In this document: positions 1 through 6,106 of the stretch, piece after piece
Layout of the letters: the number at the start of each line of letters is the position of its first letter
Position numbering within the stretch: position 1 is the first letter of the stretch
NCBI GenBank assembly: GCA_030950765.1
Contig: JAUZQX010000007.1
Span: 1-7,070 of the forward strand
Direction of reading: 5' to 3'
Origin: Ghiorsea sp.
GTDB taxonomy: Bacteria > Pseudomonadota > Zetaproteobacteria > Mariprofundales > Mariprofundaceae
Length of the DNA stretch: 7,070 nt
Translations under genes and position numbers: made by a program
The notes under the pieces: model-generated
The model's input: the letters and a program-made list of their open reading frames with translations, nothing else
Databases searched by the model: none
Told to the model about the DNA's origin: nothing

Positions 1-891
1 GGTGAAGGGCAGGGCATGTTGGATTACCAAGCCAAACTTGAGCAGGGTTATGAAGTGCGTTTGACCAGCATGTTGGAACAAATTGTTGGTTCAGGACAGG
101 CTATTGTGCGGGTGACGACAGCGATTAATCGTGAATATGTAGAAAGTAATGCGAAAATTTACAACCCTGATGAGCAAGTATTACGCAGCTCTAAAACAGT
201 CAAAGAAAGCCGTAAAGCTGTAGACGGTGTTGCCATGGGTGTACCAGGTATGACATCCAACAATCCTGATTCTGTCAACCCAGATGGTTCGCTTGCAACA
301 CAAAACCCACCTTCTGAAGAAGCAACGCGCAATGAAAATACGGCAAACTATGAAATCAGCAGTCGCACCGAACATCGTATCGTACCTTTTGGCACGATTG
401 AAAAAGTATCGATTGCGGTGATTGTGGGTGGTAGTTATAAAGAAGGTGAAAATGGTGATAAAACATTTGTGCCACGTAGCGATGAAGAGTTGAGAACGAT
501 TAAAACATTGGTACAAAATGCTGTTGGTTTTAATGAAGATAGGGGAGATTCGGTAGAGGTGCAAAGTATGCCTTTGATGGATTTATCCAGTGCTGCGACT
601 ATGGATATGGAAGGCGTGGTGGATAAAACATTTTATTTAGAACTGATGCGTTATGGTTTGGCTATGCTCGCTTTGATTTTGGTTGCCTTCTTTATCATGA
701 AACCACTTGCCAAACGTATATCTGAAAGTAAAACAGAAGAATTGAATGCCTTGGGTTTGGATGCCAATGGTGTATCTATTGTTGGTGCTGAATCTGAACA
801 TGTTGAGCAGATGAACAAAGCACGTAATGCGGTATTAAATAATCCTGATAGAGCCAGTCGTGTGGTCAACGAATGGGTGAGTTCGGTATGA
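1..891 (+). CDS. fliF: Flagellar MS-ring protein FliF, C-terminal part (5' partial)
   Basis: The frame is open from base 1 and its start lies before the window, so about 296 C-terminal residues of a protein usually near 550 residues are visible. FliF forms the MS ring in the inner membrane, the base on which rotor and export apparatus assemble. The fragment opens with the periplasmic ring-building region (IVGSGQAIVRV near residues 28-38, then NREYVESNAKIYNPDEQV). A low-conservation Asn/Pro/Ser-rich loop follows at about 75-115, and the ring domain resumes with RTEHRIVPFGTIEKVSIAV. A single membrane helix spans about 217-233 (LAMLALILVAFFIMKP), then a cytoplasmic tail. The tail ends in NPDRASRVVNEWVSS, the conserved extreme C-terminus that binds the FliG N-domain in this family. 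The stop overlaps the fliG start as ATGA. Everything visible fits FliF; only the missing N-terminal half is unverified. Confidence 0.96.
   Translation, partial: GEGQGMLDYQAKLEQGYEVRLTSMLEQIVGSGQAIVRVTTAINREYVESNAKIYNPDEQVLRSSKTVKESRKAVDGVAMGVPGMTSNNPDSVNPDGSLATQNPPSEEATRNENTANYEISSRTEHRIVPFGTIEKVSIAVIVGGSYKEGENGDKTFVPRSDEELRTIKTLVQNAVGFNEDRGDSVEVQSMPLMDLSSAATMDMEGVVDKTFYLELMRYGLAMLALILVAFFIMKPLAKRISESKTEELNALGLDANGVSIVGAESEHVEQMNKARNAVLNNPDRASRVVNEWVSSV
875..881 (+). promoter_or_regulatory. Shine-Dalgarno site for fliG
   Basis: GGGTGAG lies inside the end of fliF, six bases before the ATG at 888. It contains GGTGA, complementary to the 16S 3' end. It supports the 888 start over the in-frame ATG at 873, which this motif would overlap. 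Confidence 0.6.
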
Positions 892-1889
892 CCGACAAAC
901 TCAAAGAGCTTAAAGGGGAAGATAAAGCCGCTATTTTATTGTATGCCATAGGTCCTGAAGCGGCTACACCCATTATCCAAGATTTGGATGATCAAACATT
1001 GGCAAGAATCAGTCGTAAAATGTCTGAGCTTGGGCGTATTGATACAGATGTATTACAAGCGGTACTGGATGAATATTTAGAAATTCATGAATCCAGTGAC
1101 CCGCTTTTATACAGCTCCCAAAAAGATGTGATGCTGCTTTTAGAACATGCTGTTGACCAAGACAAAGCCAAAGAAATTATTGAGTATTTAGAGAAACCAA
1201 GGCAGTTCACGGTTTGGGAAAAGTTATCGCGTATCAACCCAGCGATGATTGTCTCCTATGTTGAAGCAGAACATCCGCAAACCATTGCTTTGATACTAAG
1301 TAAGATACCAGCAGATGTTGCCAGCCAAGTGATTGCTGAGCTTCCTGAGGATATGCAAATGTCTGTGGTGTTACGCATGTCTAAAATTGAGTCGGTACCA
1401 TCCGAGTTGGTGCGTGATATTGAAGAAACACTTGAGCGCGAAATGGCGGAGTCTACAGGTAGCTCTGGTATCAGCTTTGATGGTATGGTGAGCTTGGTAG
1501 AGATTCTTAAAACATTGGATAAAGATATTTCCAGACCTTTGCTTGAACGTTTGGAAAGCAAAGATGAAGATTTGTTTTCTCAAGTCGATAAACTATTACT
1601 TATTTTTGAAGACTTGCTGGCATTGTCTGCCAAAGACGTTCAAACATTACTCAAACATATTTCATCCGATGATTTGGTTAAAGCACTCAAAGGTGCGCCT
1701 GATGAGTTGGCAGAAAGTTTCTTTGGTAATATGTCGCAACGTGCAGCAGAGATTATGCGTGAAGATATGCAGGTGATGGGGCCATTAAAACTTGCCGATG
1801 TAGAAGAAGCACAACAAACTATTTTACAGGTTGTTCGCAAACTTGATGATGAAGGTGCCATATCATTAAGCAGCGATGACATGGTATAA
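888..1889 (+). CDS. fliG: Flagellar motor switch protein FliG
   Basis: FliG is the cytoplasmic switch-complex protein that binds FliF through its N-domain, FliM through its middle and C-domains, and takes torque from the stator through a charged C-terminal helix. I chose the ATG at 888, giving 333 residues, close to the usual length. It makes an ATGA overlap with the fliF stop and has a good ribosome site; an upstream ATG at 873 would add five residues. The middle domain carries the EHPQ motif (128-131). The C-domain carries ALKGA (266-270) and NMSQRAAEIMREDM (281-294). Residues K268, R285, E292/D293 and K301 match in spacing and charge the E. coli torque residues K264, R281, D288/D289 and R297. 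The hinge motif usually written MFxF reads LLIF (237-240), a conservative change. The gene ends 2 bp before fliH. Confidence 0.98.
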   Translation: MTDKLKELKGEDKAAILLYAIGPEAATPIIQDLDDQTLARISRKMSELGRIDTDVLQAVLDEYLEIHESSDPLLYSSQKDVMLLLEHAVDQDKAKEIIEYLEKPRQFTVWEKLSRINPAMIVSYVEAEHPQTIALILSKIPADVASQVIAELPEDMQMSVVLRMSKIESVPSELVRDIEETLEREMAESTGSSGISFDGMVSLVEILKTLDKDISRPLLERLESKDEDLFSQVDKLLLIFEDLLALSAKDVQTLLKHISSDDLVKALKGAPDELAESFFGNMSQRAAEIMREDMQVMGPLKLADVEEAQQTILQVVRKLDDEGAISLSSDDMV

Positions 1890-1891
1890 TC

Positions 1892-2665
1892 ATGGCTTTA
1901 GAACCTTTACCTACAGCGATGATGACTGAACAAACATCCCAAGAAAAAGCACCGTTTCCGTATGCTTCTTTTTCTGATGCTGCACCTGTAAATGATATGC
2001 CAAACCATGCTACACATAAACCTCAGTTTGAACCTTCGATAGAAGGTCAGCTTAAACCCATGCAACCTTTATTACAGCAGCAGGCAACAGCTACAGACGT
2101 TATCTCTGAAGAAAAGAAACGCATGGATGAACTTGAAAATATGCTCAGCGAAGCGCAAAGCAGGGCTGCAGTGATTGAGCAAGAAGCTTATGATAAAGCT
2201 TATGCAGCAGGTGAAAAATCAGGTTTGGTTTTGGGTGAAAAACGTGCTGAACAAATTATTGAAAGTATGCAGTTGGTTTTGCAGCACGCAGAGCAAGAGT
2301 TGGTTAACCTACAACAGCAATCGGTGGATACGGTGATGGATATAACAACCATGGTGATTGAACATGTGATGGGTGTAGAAAACCTTGATGTGGCACAATC
2401 GTTAGAGACATCGATAAACCAAACATTAGCTCAGGTTTTACCTAGCGCAGAAAGTCGCGTGGTGCTTCTTGTTCACCCACAAGACTTGACGATGTTTAAG
2501 AAAATGACAACGCTTGTTGATAAGGTTTATTTTCAAACAGGACAAGATATTCCAGCAGGCACATGCCGATTGATGACAGCAGAACAAGATGCCTTGATTG
2601 ACCCCAAACAAAGCTTAGATGAAGCATTAAAACATGTGCGTGAGCAATTGATGCCCCATGGTTGA
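1892..2665 (+). CDS. fliH: Flagellar export ATPase regulator FliH
   Basis: FliH is the peripheral-stalk-like protein of the flagellar type III export apparatus; a FliH dimer holds FliI and links it to the export gate and C-ring. The 257-residue product has a poorly conserved, Pro/Gln-rich N-terminal third (1-70) and a charged helix (72-95). Next comes a small-residue ladder, A99-A103-G107-G111-G115-A119 at exact four-residue spacing, the GxxxG segment typical of FliH. A helical C-domain follows, including MVIEHVMG (154-161), VVLLVHPQDL (190-199) and DALIDPKQSLDEAL (233-246), which fits the FliH/YscL C-terminal domain. No clear ribosome site precedes the ATG, and fliG ends 2 bp upstream, so coupled re-initiation is likely. 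Its last 8 bp overlap fliI. Identity rests on the ladder, the C-domain and the position between fliG and fliI. Confidence 0.93.
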   Translation: MALEPLPTAMMTEQTSQEKAPFPYASFSDAAPVNDMPNHATHKPQFEPSIEGQLKPMQPLLQQQATATDVISEEKKRMDELENMLSEAQSRAAVIEQEAYDKAYAAGEKSGLVLGEKRAEQIIESMQLVLQHAEQELVNLQQQSVDTVMDITTMVIEHVMGVENLDVAQSLETSINQTLAQVLPSAESRVVLLVHPQDLTMFKKMTTLVDKVYFQTGQDIPAGTCRLMTAEQDALIDPKQSLDEALKHVREQLMPHG

Positions 2666-4088
2666 TTCTGTTTTATGGGATAAACAACATAGGCAACAGG
2701 TATTGGATGGTTTGAAATATCAGACATCGTCATCTATCCGTGGGCGCGTATTTAAAGTGCTAGGTCCTATGATTGAAGCCACGGGTATGAAGCGCAGTAT
2801 TGGTGAAGCGTGTGATATTTTAACGGCATCAGGACATGCCATTGAAGCTGAGATTGTGGGTTTTCGTGATGATAAAACCCTGATGATGCCAGTGGGCTCC
2901 ACGCGAGGCATAGCACCTGGTGACGCTGTAGCACCGCGCAATGCTTACCCATCTGTGCAGGTGGATGAACAGTTGCTTGGTCATGTGCTAAATGCGTTGG
3001 GTGAACCGCTGGATGGTGAACCTTTAACGTGTTCGGGTGCATCGTATTCCTTGTATGGTGAAAAGCTTAACCCCATGAAAAGGCAATTGATTCAAAAACC
3101 GATGGAACTAGGTGTTCGTATGATGGATGCCTGTTTACCCATGGGGTTTGGGCAACGTTTGGGTTTGTTTGCAGGGCCCGGTGTGGGTAAAAGTATGCTC
3201 ATGGGCATGTTGGCGCGCAATTCTGATGCAGAAATCAATGTGATTGCTTTGGTGGGTGAGCGAAATCGAGAAGTCCGTGAATTTATTGACTATTCATTGG
3301 GTGAAGAAGCTCTAAAACGCACAATTGTGGTGGTGGCAACATCGGATATGCCGCCTGTGCTTAGGGTGCGCTCTGCGTTGATGGCAACCACCATTGCAGA
3401 GGTATTTCGCGCCCAAGGCAAACAAGTTTTATTGATGATGGATAGCTTAACTCGTTTTGCTCAGGCTCAACGTGAAATTGGTTTGATGTTGGGTGAGCCG
3501 CCAGCAAGTAAAGGTTTTACACCCTCGTGTTTTACTGCCATGGCAGATTTGTTAGAACGTGCAGGCCCTGGTGAAAATGAAGGTAGTATCAGTGCGTTTT
3601 ATACGGTATTGGTTGAAGGCGAAGATTTGAATGCCGACCCTGTGGCGGATTCGGCGATGTCGGTATTGGATGGGCATATTGTGTTGGATAGGAAATATGC
3701 TGAGCGCGGGCATTATCCTGCGATTAACTTGTTGCGCAGTATTAGTCGCCTAGAAAATCAACTCAGTCCTCCTGAAGTACTAAAAGCGGCACGTGCCTTG
3801 CGTAAAGAAGTATCAGCGTATGAACATATGGAGGATATGATTAAAATGGGTGCATATGAACAGGGCAGTAATCCAGAACTTGATAGCATTATTCAACATA
3901 TGCCTGCGATTGAGACGTTTTTGCAGCAAGGTATGCATGATGTATGCAGCAGAGAAAGTGCAGAGCAAATGATTATGCAATTGATTCAAAATAAACCACA
4001 TATCACTGCACAACAGGTTCAACAGCCGCAGATGCAAGGACAGATTCAGGGGCAGGGGCAGGGACAACCTGAACCCCAAAGCTTTTAA
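2658..4088 (+). CDS. fliI: Flagellum-specific export ATPase FliI
   Basis: FliI is the hexameric ATPase of the flagellar type III export apparatus, related to the F1 catalytic subunit; it helps unload export substrates at the cytoplasmic base. The 476-residue product starts with a beta-barrel N-domain (about 25-95). The ATPase core has Walker A GPGVGKS (173-179), the GERNREVREF segment with catalytic glutamate E201, Walker B VLLMMD (257-262) and LLERAGPGENEGSISAFYTVLVEG (about 298-321, split here by domain reading: LLERAGPG then GSISAFYTV). The arginine-bearing SISRLENQ segment starts at 361. The helical C-domain runs to about 445. It is longer than the usual roughly 440-460 residues because of a Gln/Gly-rich tail (450-476) coded partly by a tandem hexamer. 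The start overlaps fliH by 8 bp, and no strong ribosome site is seen. Confidence 0.98.
   Translation: MVDSVLWDKQHRQQVLDGLKYQTSSSIRGRVFKVLGPMIEATGMKRSIGEACDILTASGHAIEAEIVGFRDDKTLMMPVGSTRGIAPGDAVAPRNAYPSVQVDEQLLGHVLNALGEPLDGEPLTCSGASYSLYGEKLNPMKRQLIQKPMELGVRMMDACLPMGFGQRLGLFAGPGVGKSMLMGMLARNSDAEINVIALVGERNREVREFIDYSLGEEALKRTIVVVATSDMPPVLRVRSALMATTIAEVFRAQGKQVLLMMDSLTRFAQAQREIGLMLGEPPASKGFTPSCFTAMADLLERAGPGENEGSISAFYTVLVEGEDLNADPVADSAMSVLDGHIVLDRKYAERGHYPAINLLRSISRLENQLSPPEVLKAARALRKEVSAYEHMEDMIKMGAYEQGSNPELDSIIQHMPAIETFLQQGMHDVCSRESAEQMIMQLIQNKPHITAQQVQQPQMQGQIQGQGQGQPEPQSF
4047..4064 (+). repeat. Tandem hexamer (CAGGGG-type, three units) in the fliI 3' end
   Basis: Three hexamers, CAGGGG, CAGGGG and CAGGGA, lie in tandem and encode alternating Gln-Gly in the FliI tail. 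Each unit is two codons, so gain or loss of a unit would change tail length without shifting the frame. Confidence 0.8.
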
Positions 4089-4090
4089 CC

Positions 4091-4540
4091 ATGACACGCT
4101 CCCCACATCAACTCCTATCACAAGTCTCAGAACATAAACGAGATAAAGAAAGCGAGATCCTTAAGCAACTCACAGGTTATCACGTTGAGCTTGAAGTAAA
4201 AATGAATGATGCCATTCAAATGCGGGCAACATTGGAAGCCCAACGTGTAAGCAATATGGAACATGGTACGCAAGCAACAGAACTGTTGATGCTAGAGCAG
4301 GCAACCCAAGAGCAACGCTTACGCATTTACGAAGTGAGCTGTGAAATTGCAGCCTTGGATAAAGCCATTGAAGAACAGCGCAAGAAATGGGCTGAGCAAC
4401 ATAAAAAATGCAAAGCACATGAAACCATGGCGCAAAAACATGCACATACAGCCCAGCGTAAACAAGAACAAACACAACAGAATGTTTTGGATGATCAGTA
4501 TTCAGCCAAAATGTTTGGTAAGCGTACAGAGGTGGTATGA
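4091..4540 (+). CDS. fliJ: Flagellar export protein FliJ
   Basis: FliJ is the small coiled-coil stalk of the flagellar export ATPase, sitting in the FliI hexamer pore like the F1 gamma subunit, and it also helps escort export chaperones. The 149-residue product matches the family's usual length (E. coli FliJ is about 147). It looks almost wholly helical and is rich in Gln, Glu, Lys and Ala, with few helix breakers after residue 6. It reads as two long antiparallel helices, about 8-55 and 60-138, with heptad-like hydrophobic spacing (for example LLMLEQATQEQRLRIYEV). FliJ sequences diverge strongly, so the call rests on length, composition, and position directly after fliI (2 bp gap) more than on a motif. 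No Shine-Dalgarno precedes the ATG. The stop overlaps the next gene as ATGA. Confidence 0.88.
   Translation: MTRSPHQLLSQVSEHKRDKESEILKQLTGYHVELEVKMNDAIQMRATLEAQRVSNMEHGTQATELLMLEQATQEQRLRIYEVSCEIAALDKAIEEQRKKWAEQHKKCKAHETMAQKHAHTAQRKQEQTQQNVLDDQYSAKMFGKRTEVV
4528..4535 (+). promoter_or_regulatory. Shine-Dalgarno site for the MotE-like gene
   Basis: AGAGGTGG at the end of fliJ matches the anti-Shine-Dalgarno core GAGGTG. Counting from AGAGG, the spacing is 4 nt to the ATG at 4537 and 7 nt to the next in-frame ATG at 4540, so it slightly favours the second. Confidence 0.6.
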
Positions 4541-5229
4541 TGGCTGGCTTAAATATGAATAAAATGGTGATGATGAGCCTGATGGTGATGATTACAGTAT
4601 TGGGGCTGGGTAAAATAAGTTTACCATTTTTGCAGCCACAACAAGTGCTTACTGCGATTCCTACGCCGTTAGAGGTTGAAGAGACTAGCCTAGTAAAAAA
4701 AGACGTGGCTAGCATAACCAAGAAAACGGATGTAGAAAGTTGGGCAACCCAATTTATCAATCAAGATATGATTCCTTCGGTTGAAGCTGCCGAGCAAATG
4801 ACACTTAAAGAAGAGCGTAATGCTCCACAGCAAGATACCAGTAACCTTTTGGCTTTGCGTGAGCAGAAAAAAGCCTTAAGTGAACGCGAAAAAGAGCTGG
4901 AAGAGCGTGAAATGATTATCCAAGAAGCCGAGCAACGCGCACAAGGAAAGATTACGGAACTATTGCAGCTTGAAGCACGTATCCAAAGTATGTTGGCAGA
5001 AGAACAAAGCATTAAAGATAAAAAAATCAAACGTTTAACGGCAGTGTATGAAGGCATGAAAGCCGATCGTGCCGCACCTGTCATCGCCCAAATGGATTTA
5101 AGTATTGTGGTTAAAATATTTTCGCGTATGAGTGAAAAACAAGTGGGTAAAATTCTGTCTTTCTTACAACCCAAACAAGCCGTAGTGATCAGTCAGGCAC
5201 TTACAGAGCGCATTGCATCTGTAAAATAA
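4537..5229 (+). CDS. MotE/YlxF-like flagellar accessory protein (TM anchor, coiled coil, MgtE_N-like C-domain)
   Basis: The product (230 residues; 229 if it starts at 4540) has three parts. A hydrophobic helix (about 10-30) is preceded by only a few residues, so it is a signal anchor or uncleaved signal. A linker (about 35-100) leads to a charged coiled coil (about 104-168, rich in EKELEERE-type heptads). A compact C-domain (about 169-226) contains YEGMKADRAAPVIAQMD and FSRMSEKQVGKILSFL. That paired-helix pattern is typical of MgtE intracellular N-domain and MotE sequences. Family members are YlxF in Bacillus, encoded between fliJ and fliK, and MotE in rhizobia, a chaperone for the motility protein MotC. 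By analogy this product probably acts in motor or rod assembly outside the inner membrane; its exact partner is unknown. The first 18 residues include eight Met, so the start is ambiguous. It overlaps fliJ by 4 nt and ends the flagellar unit. Confidence 0.8.
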   Translation: MMAGLNMNKMVMMSLMVMITVLGLGKISLPFLQPQQVLTAIPTPLEVEETSLVKKDVASITKKTDVESWATQFINQDMIPSVEAAEQMTLKEERNAPQQDTSNLLALREQKKALSEREKELEEREMIIQEAEQRAQGKITELLQLEARIQSMLAEEQSIKDKKIKRLTAVYEGMKADRAAPVIAQMDLSIVVKIFSRMSEKQVGKILSFLQPKQAVVISQALTERIASVK

Positions 5230-5240
5230 GTGTTACTTAT
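5226..5240. terminator. Small inverted repeat spanning both convergent stop codons; possible weak bidirectional terminator
   Basis: ATAAGT-GTT-ACTTAT is a perfect 6-bp inverted repeat with a 3-nt loop. It contains the TAA of the MotE-like gene (5227-5229) and the stop of the minus-strand channel gene (5233-5235). On the minus strand it is followed by TTTT within TTTTAC. On the plus strand it is followed only by CTTGCC. The stem is AT-rich and short, so termination is uncertain. Confidence 0.35.
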
Positions 5241-5658
5241 CTTGCCAATAACGTTGCATTTCAAAGTATAAGAATGATGCTGTCCAAGTAATCAACACAA
5301 GCCCTGTAACTGCTTCAATACCCACCAAAAAGCGAAGCATACCATGCGGTACAATGTCACCAAAACCAAGTGTGGTGAAGGTGGTAAACGAAAAATAGGC
5401 TGCATCCAATAAGCTGCCATTGTAGTTGCCTTCCAGATAACCCCAGCTTTGGCTGTGATGCATAAGGTAATAAGCTATTGCAAACACCCAAATTTCAATC
5501 ACATGGGCAACCAAAGCACCAAACACGCCAAAGACAATGCGTAGGCGATGTTTTATTTTGAGTTTAGGCATCACCGATGTCATTCGAAATAATACTTCAT
5601 AGTGAATCATCACGGCAACGCCAACAATCATACAGTTTAAGATAAATGGAATAAGCAT
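5233..5658 (-). CDS. Small ion channel protein (Ion_trans_2-type pore, K+ channel-like)
   Basis: The 141-residue membrane protein has three hydrophobic helices (about 2-20, 41-64 and 108-131) and a pore loop. FTTFTTLGFGD (91-101) carries a TLGFGD selectivity filter, a variant of TVGYGD. The core is therefore the TM-pore-TM unit of the two-TM K+ channel superfamily, with one extra N-terminal helix. GSLLDAAYFS before the filter and GIEAVTGLVLITWTASFLYFEMQRYW after it resemble small bacterial proteins annotated simply as ion channel family. No regulatory RCK or nucleotide-binding domain is present; it ends soon after the last helix. Four pore units would be needed for one channel. It lies 8 bp downstream of the other minus-strand gene, so the two are likely co-transcribed, and no clear ribosome site precedes its ATG. 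Ion specificity and role are inferred from the filter only. Confidence 0.82.
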   Translation of the reverse strand: MLIPFILNCMIVGVAVMIHYEVLFRMTSVMPKLKIKHRLRIVFGVFGALVAHVIEIWVFAIAYYLMHHSQSWGYLEGNYNGSLLDAAYFSFTTFTTLGFGDIVPHGMLRFLVGIEAVTGLVLITWTASFLYFEMQRYWQDK

Positions 5659-5666
5659 AACGACAG

Positions 5667-5978
5667 TTAGGGGTTCACCAATGCATCGTGCATTTGCATA
5701 TAAGCGATAAGAAATTCAAACATCATACGCCAAAATAACTCGATGAATCCCAGCATCAAGATAAAAAATAAGATGACCCTGCTTTGTTGCGTAGTATTTA
5801 GTGATTGCCACATCCATTGCTGCCCTTTTTTGAGGTTAAGGCGGGCAATATTCAGCTTTTGACTGAGTTTAAGGCATAAATACCAAGTGATAATGGGCAG
5901 TATCAAAGCACCAAGGTAATAGAAGATAAAAAGTGCGGGCAGACTGATAAAGCTTTGAAAGGTAAGGAAGTCTAACAT
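5667..5978 (-). CDS. Small two-TM membrane protein, tentatively DUF4282-like
   Basis: The 103-residue product has two hydrophobic segments (about 10-35 and 68-95) joined by a basic, Gln-rich loop (about 38-65, with KLNIARLNLKKGQQW), so the loop probably faces the cytoplasm. The N-terminus (FLTFQSFISLPALFIFYYLG) and the C-terminus (RMMFEFLIAYMQMHDAL) resemble the ends of DUF4282 proteins as I remember them. This is a resemblance, not a verified hit, and that family has no assigned function. It is the first gene of an apparent two-gene minus-strand unit, 8 bp upstream of the channel gene, so a shared membrane role is possible. The ATG at 5976-5978 is preceded by only a weak ribosome-site match. 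Its real status is supported by length, spacing and plausible membrane topology. Confidence 0.65.
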   Translation of the reverse strand: MLDFLTFQSFISLPALFIFYYLGALILPIITWYLCLKLSQKLNIARLNLKKGQQWMWQSLNTTQQSRVILFFILMLGFIELFWRMMFEFLIAYMQMHDALVNP

Positions 5979-6027
5979 TTATAGCCCAGTTTGTGATGGA
6001 TAAACATGCTGCAAGTGTGGCTCGAAG

Positions 6028-6041
6028 TTGCCTTTTGGCAA
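6028..6041. repeat. Inverted repeat TTGCC-TTTT-GGCAA in the divergent intergenic region
   Basis: A perfect 5-bp inverted repeat with a 4-nt spacer lies midway between the divergent DUF4282-like and pseudouridine synthase genes. It could be a regulator site or a small hairpin; no known consensus is matched. Confidence 0.4.
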
Positions 6042-6070
6042 GGGCAGTGGAATTTTATGCTGTATGTATG

Positions 6071-6089
6071 GTTTCAGCTTTGTTGAAAC
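6071..6089. repeat. Inverted repeat GTTTCA-N7-TGAAAC upstream of the pseudouridine synthase
   Basis: GTTTCA (6071-6076) and TGAAAC (6084-6089) are perfect reverse complements separated by 7 nt, and end 17 bp before the ATG at 6107. An operator or leader hairpin is possible. The sequence alone does not identify a binding protein. Confidence 0.4.
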
Positions 6090-6106
6090 TCAGTTAGTTT
6101 TGCCAA

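Noticed and set aside
1885..1890. Perfect TATAAT just before fliH, as an internal promoter
   Set aside because: It is formed by the fliG stop context; at 16-18 bp upstream there is no -35-like hexamer, and transcription would begin inside fliH.
4170..4760. 196-codon antisense frame across fliJ and the MotE-like gene
   Set aside because: Its product has no recognisable domain and the sense genes account for the coding signal; it is a shadow frame.
6035..6052. Sigma-54 promoter (TTGGCAAG...)
   Set aside because: The expected GC at the -12 element, 10 bp after the GG, reads GG, so the invariant dinucleotide is missing.
6035..6061. Sigma-70 promoter TTGGCA / TATGCT for the pseudouridine synthase gene
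   Set aside because: The -35 is good (5 of 6) but the spacer is only 15 bp and the -10 matches 4 of 6; too weak to annotate.
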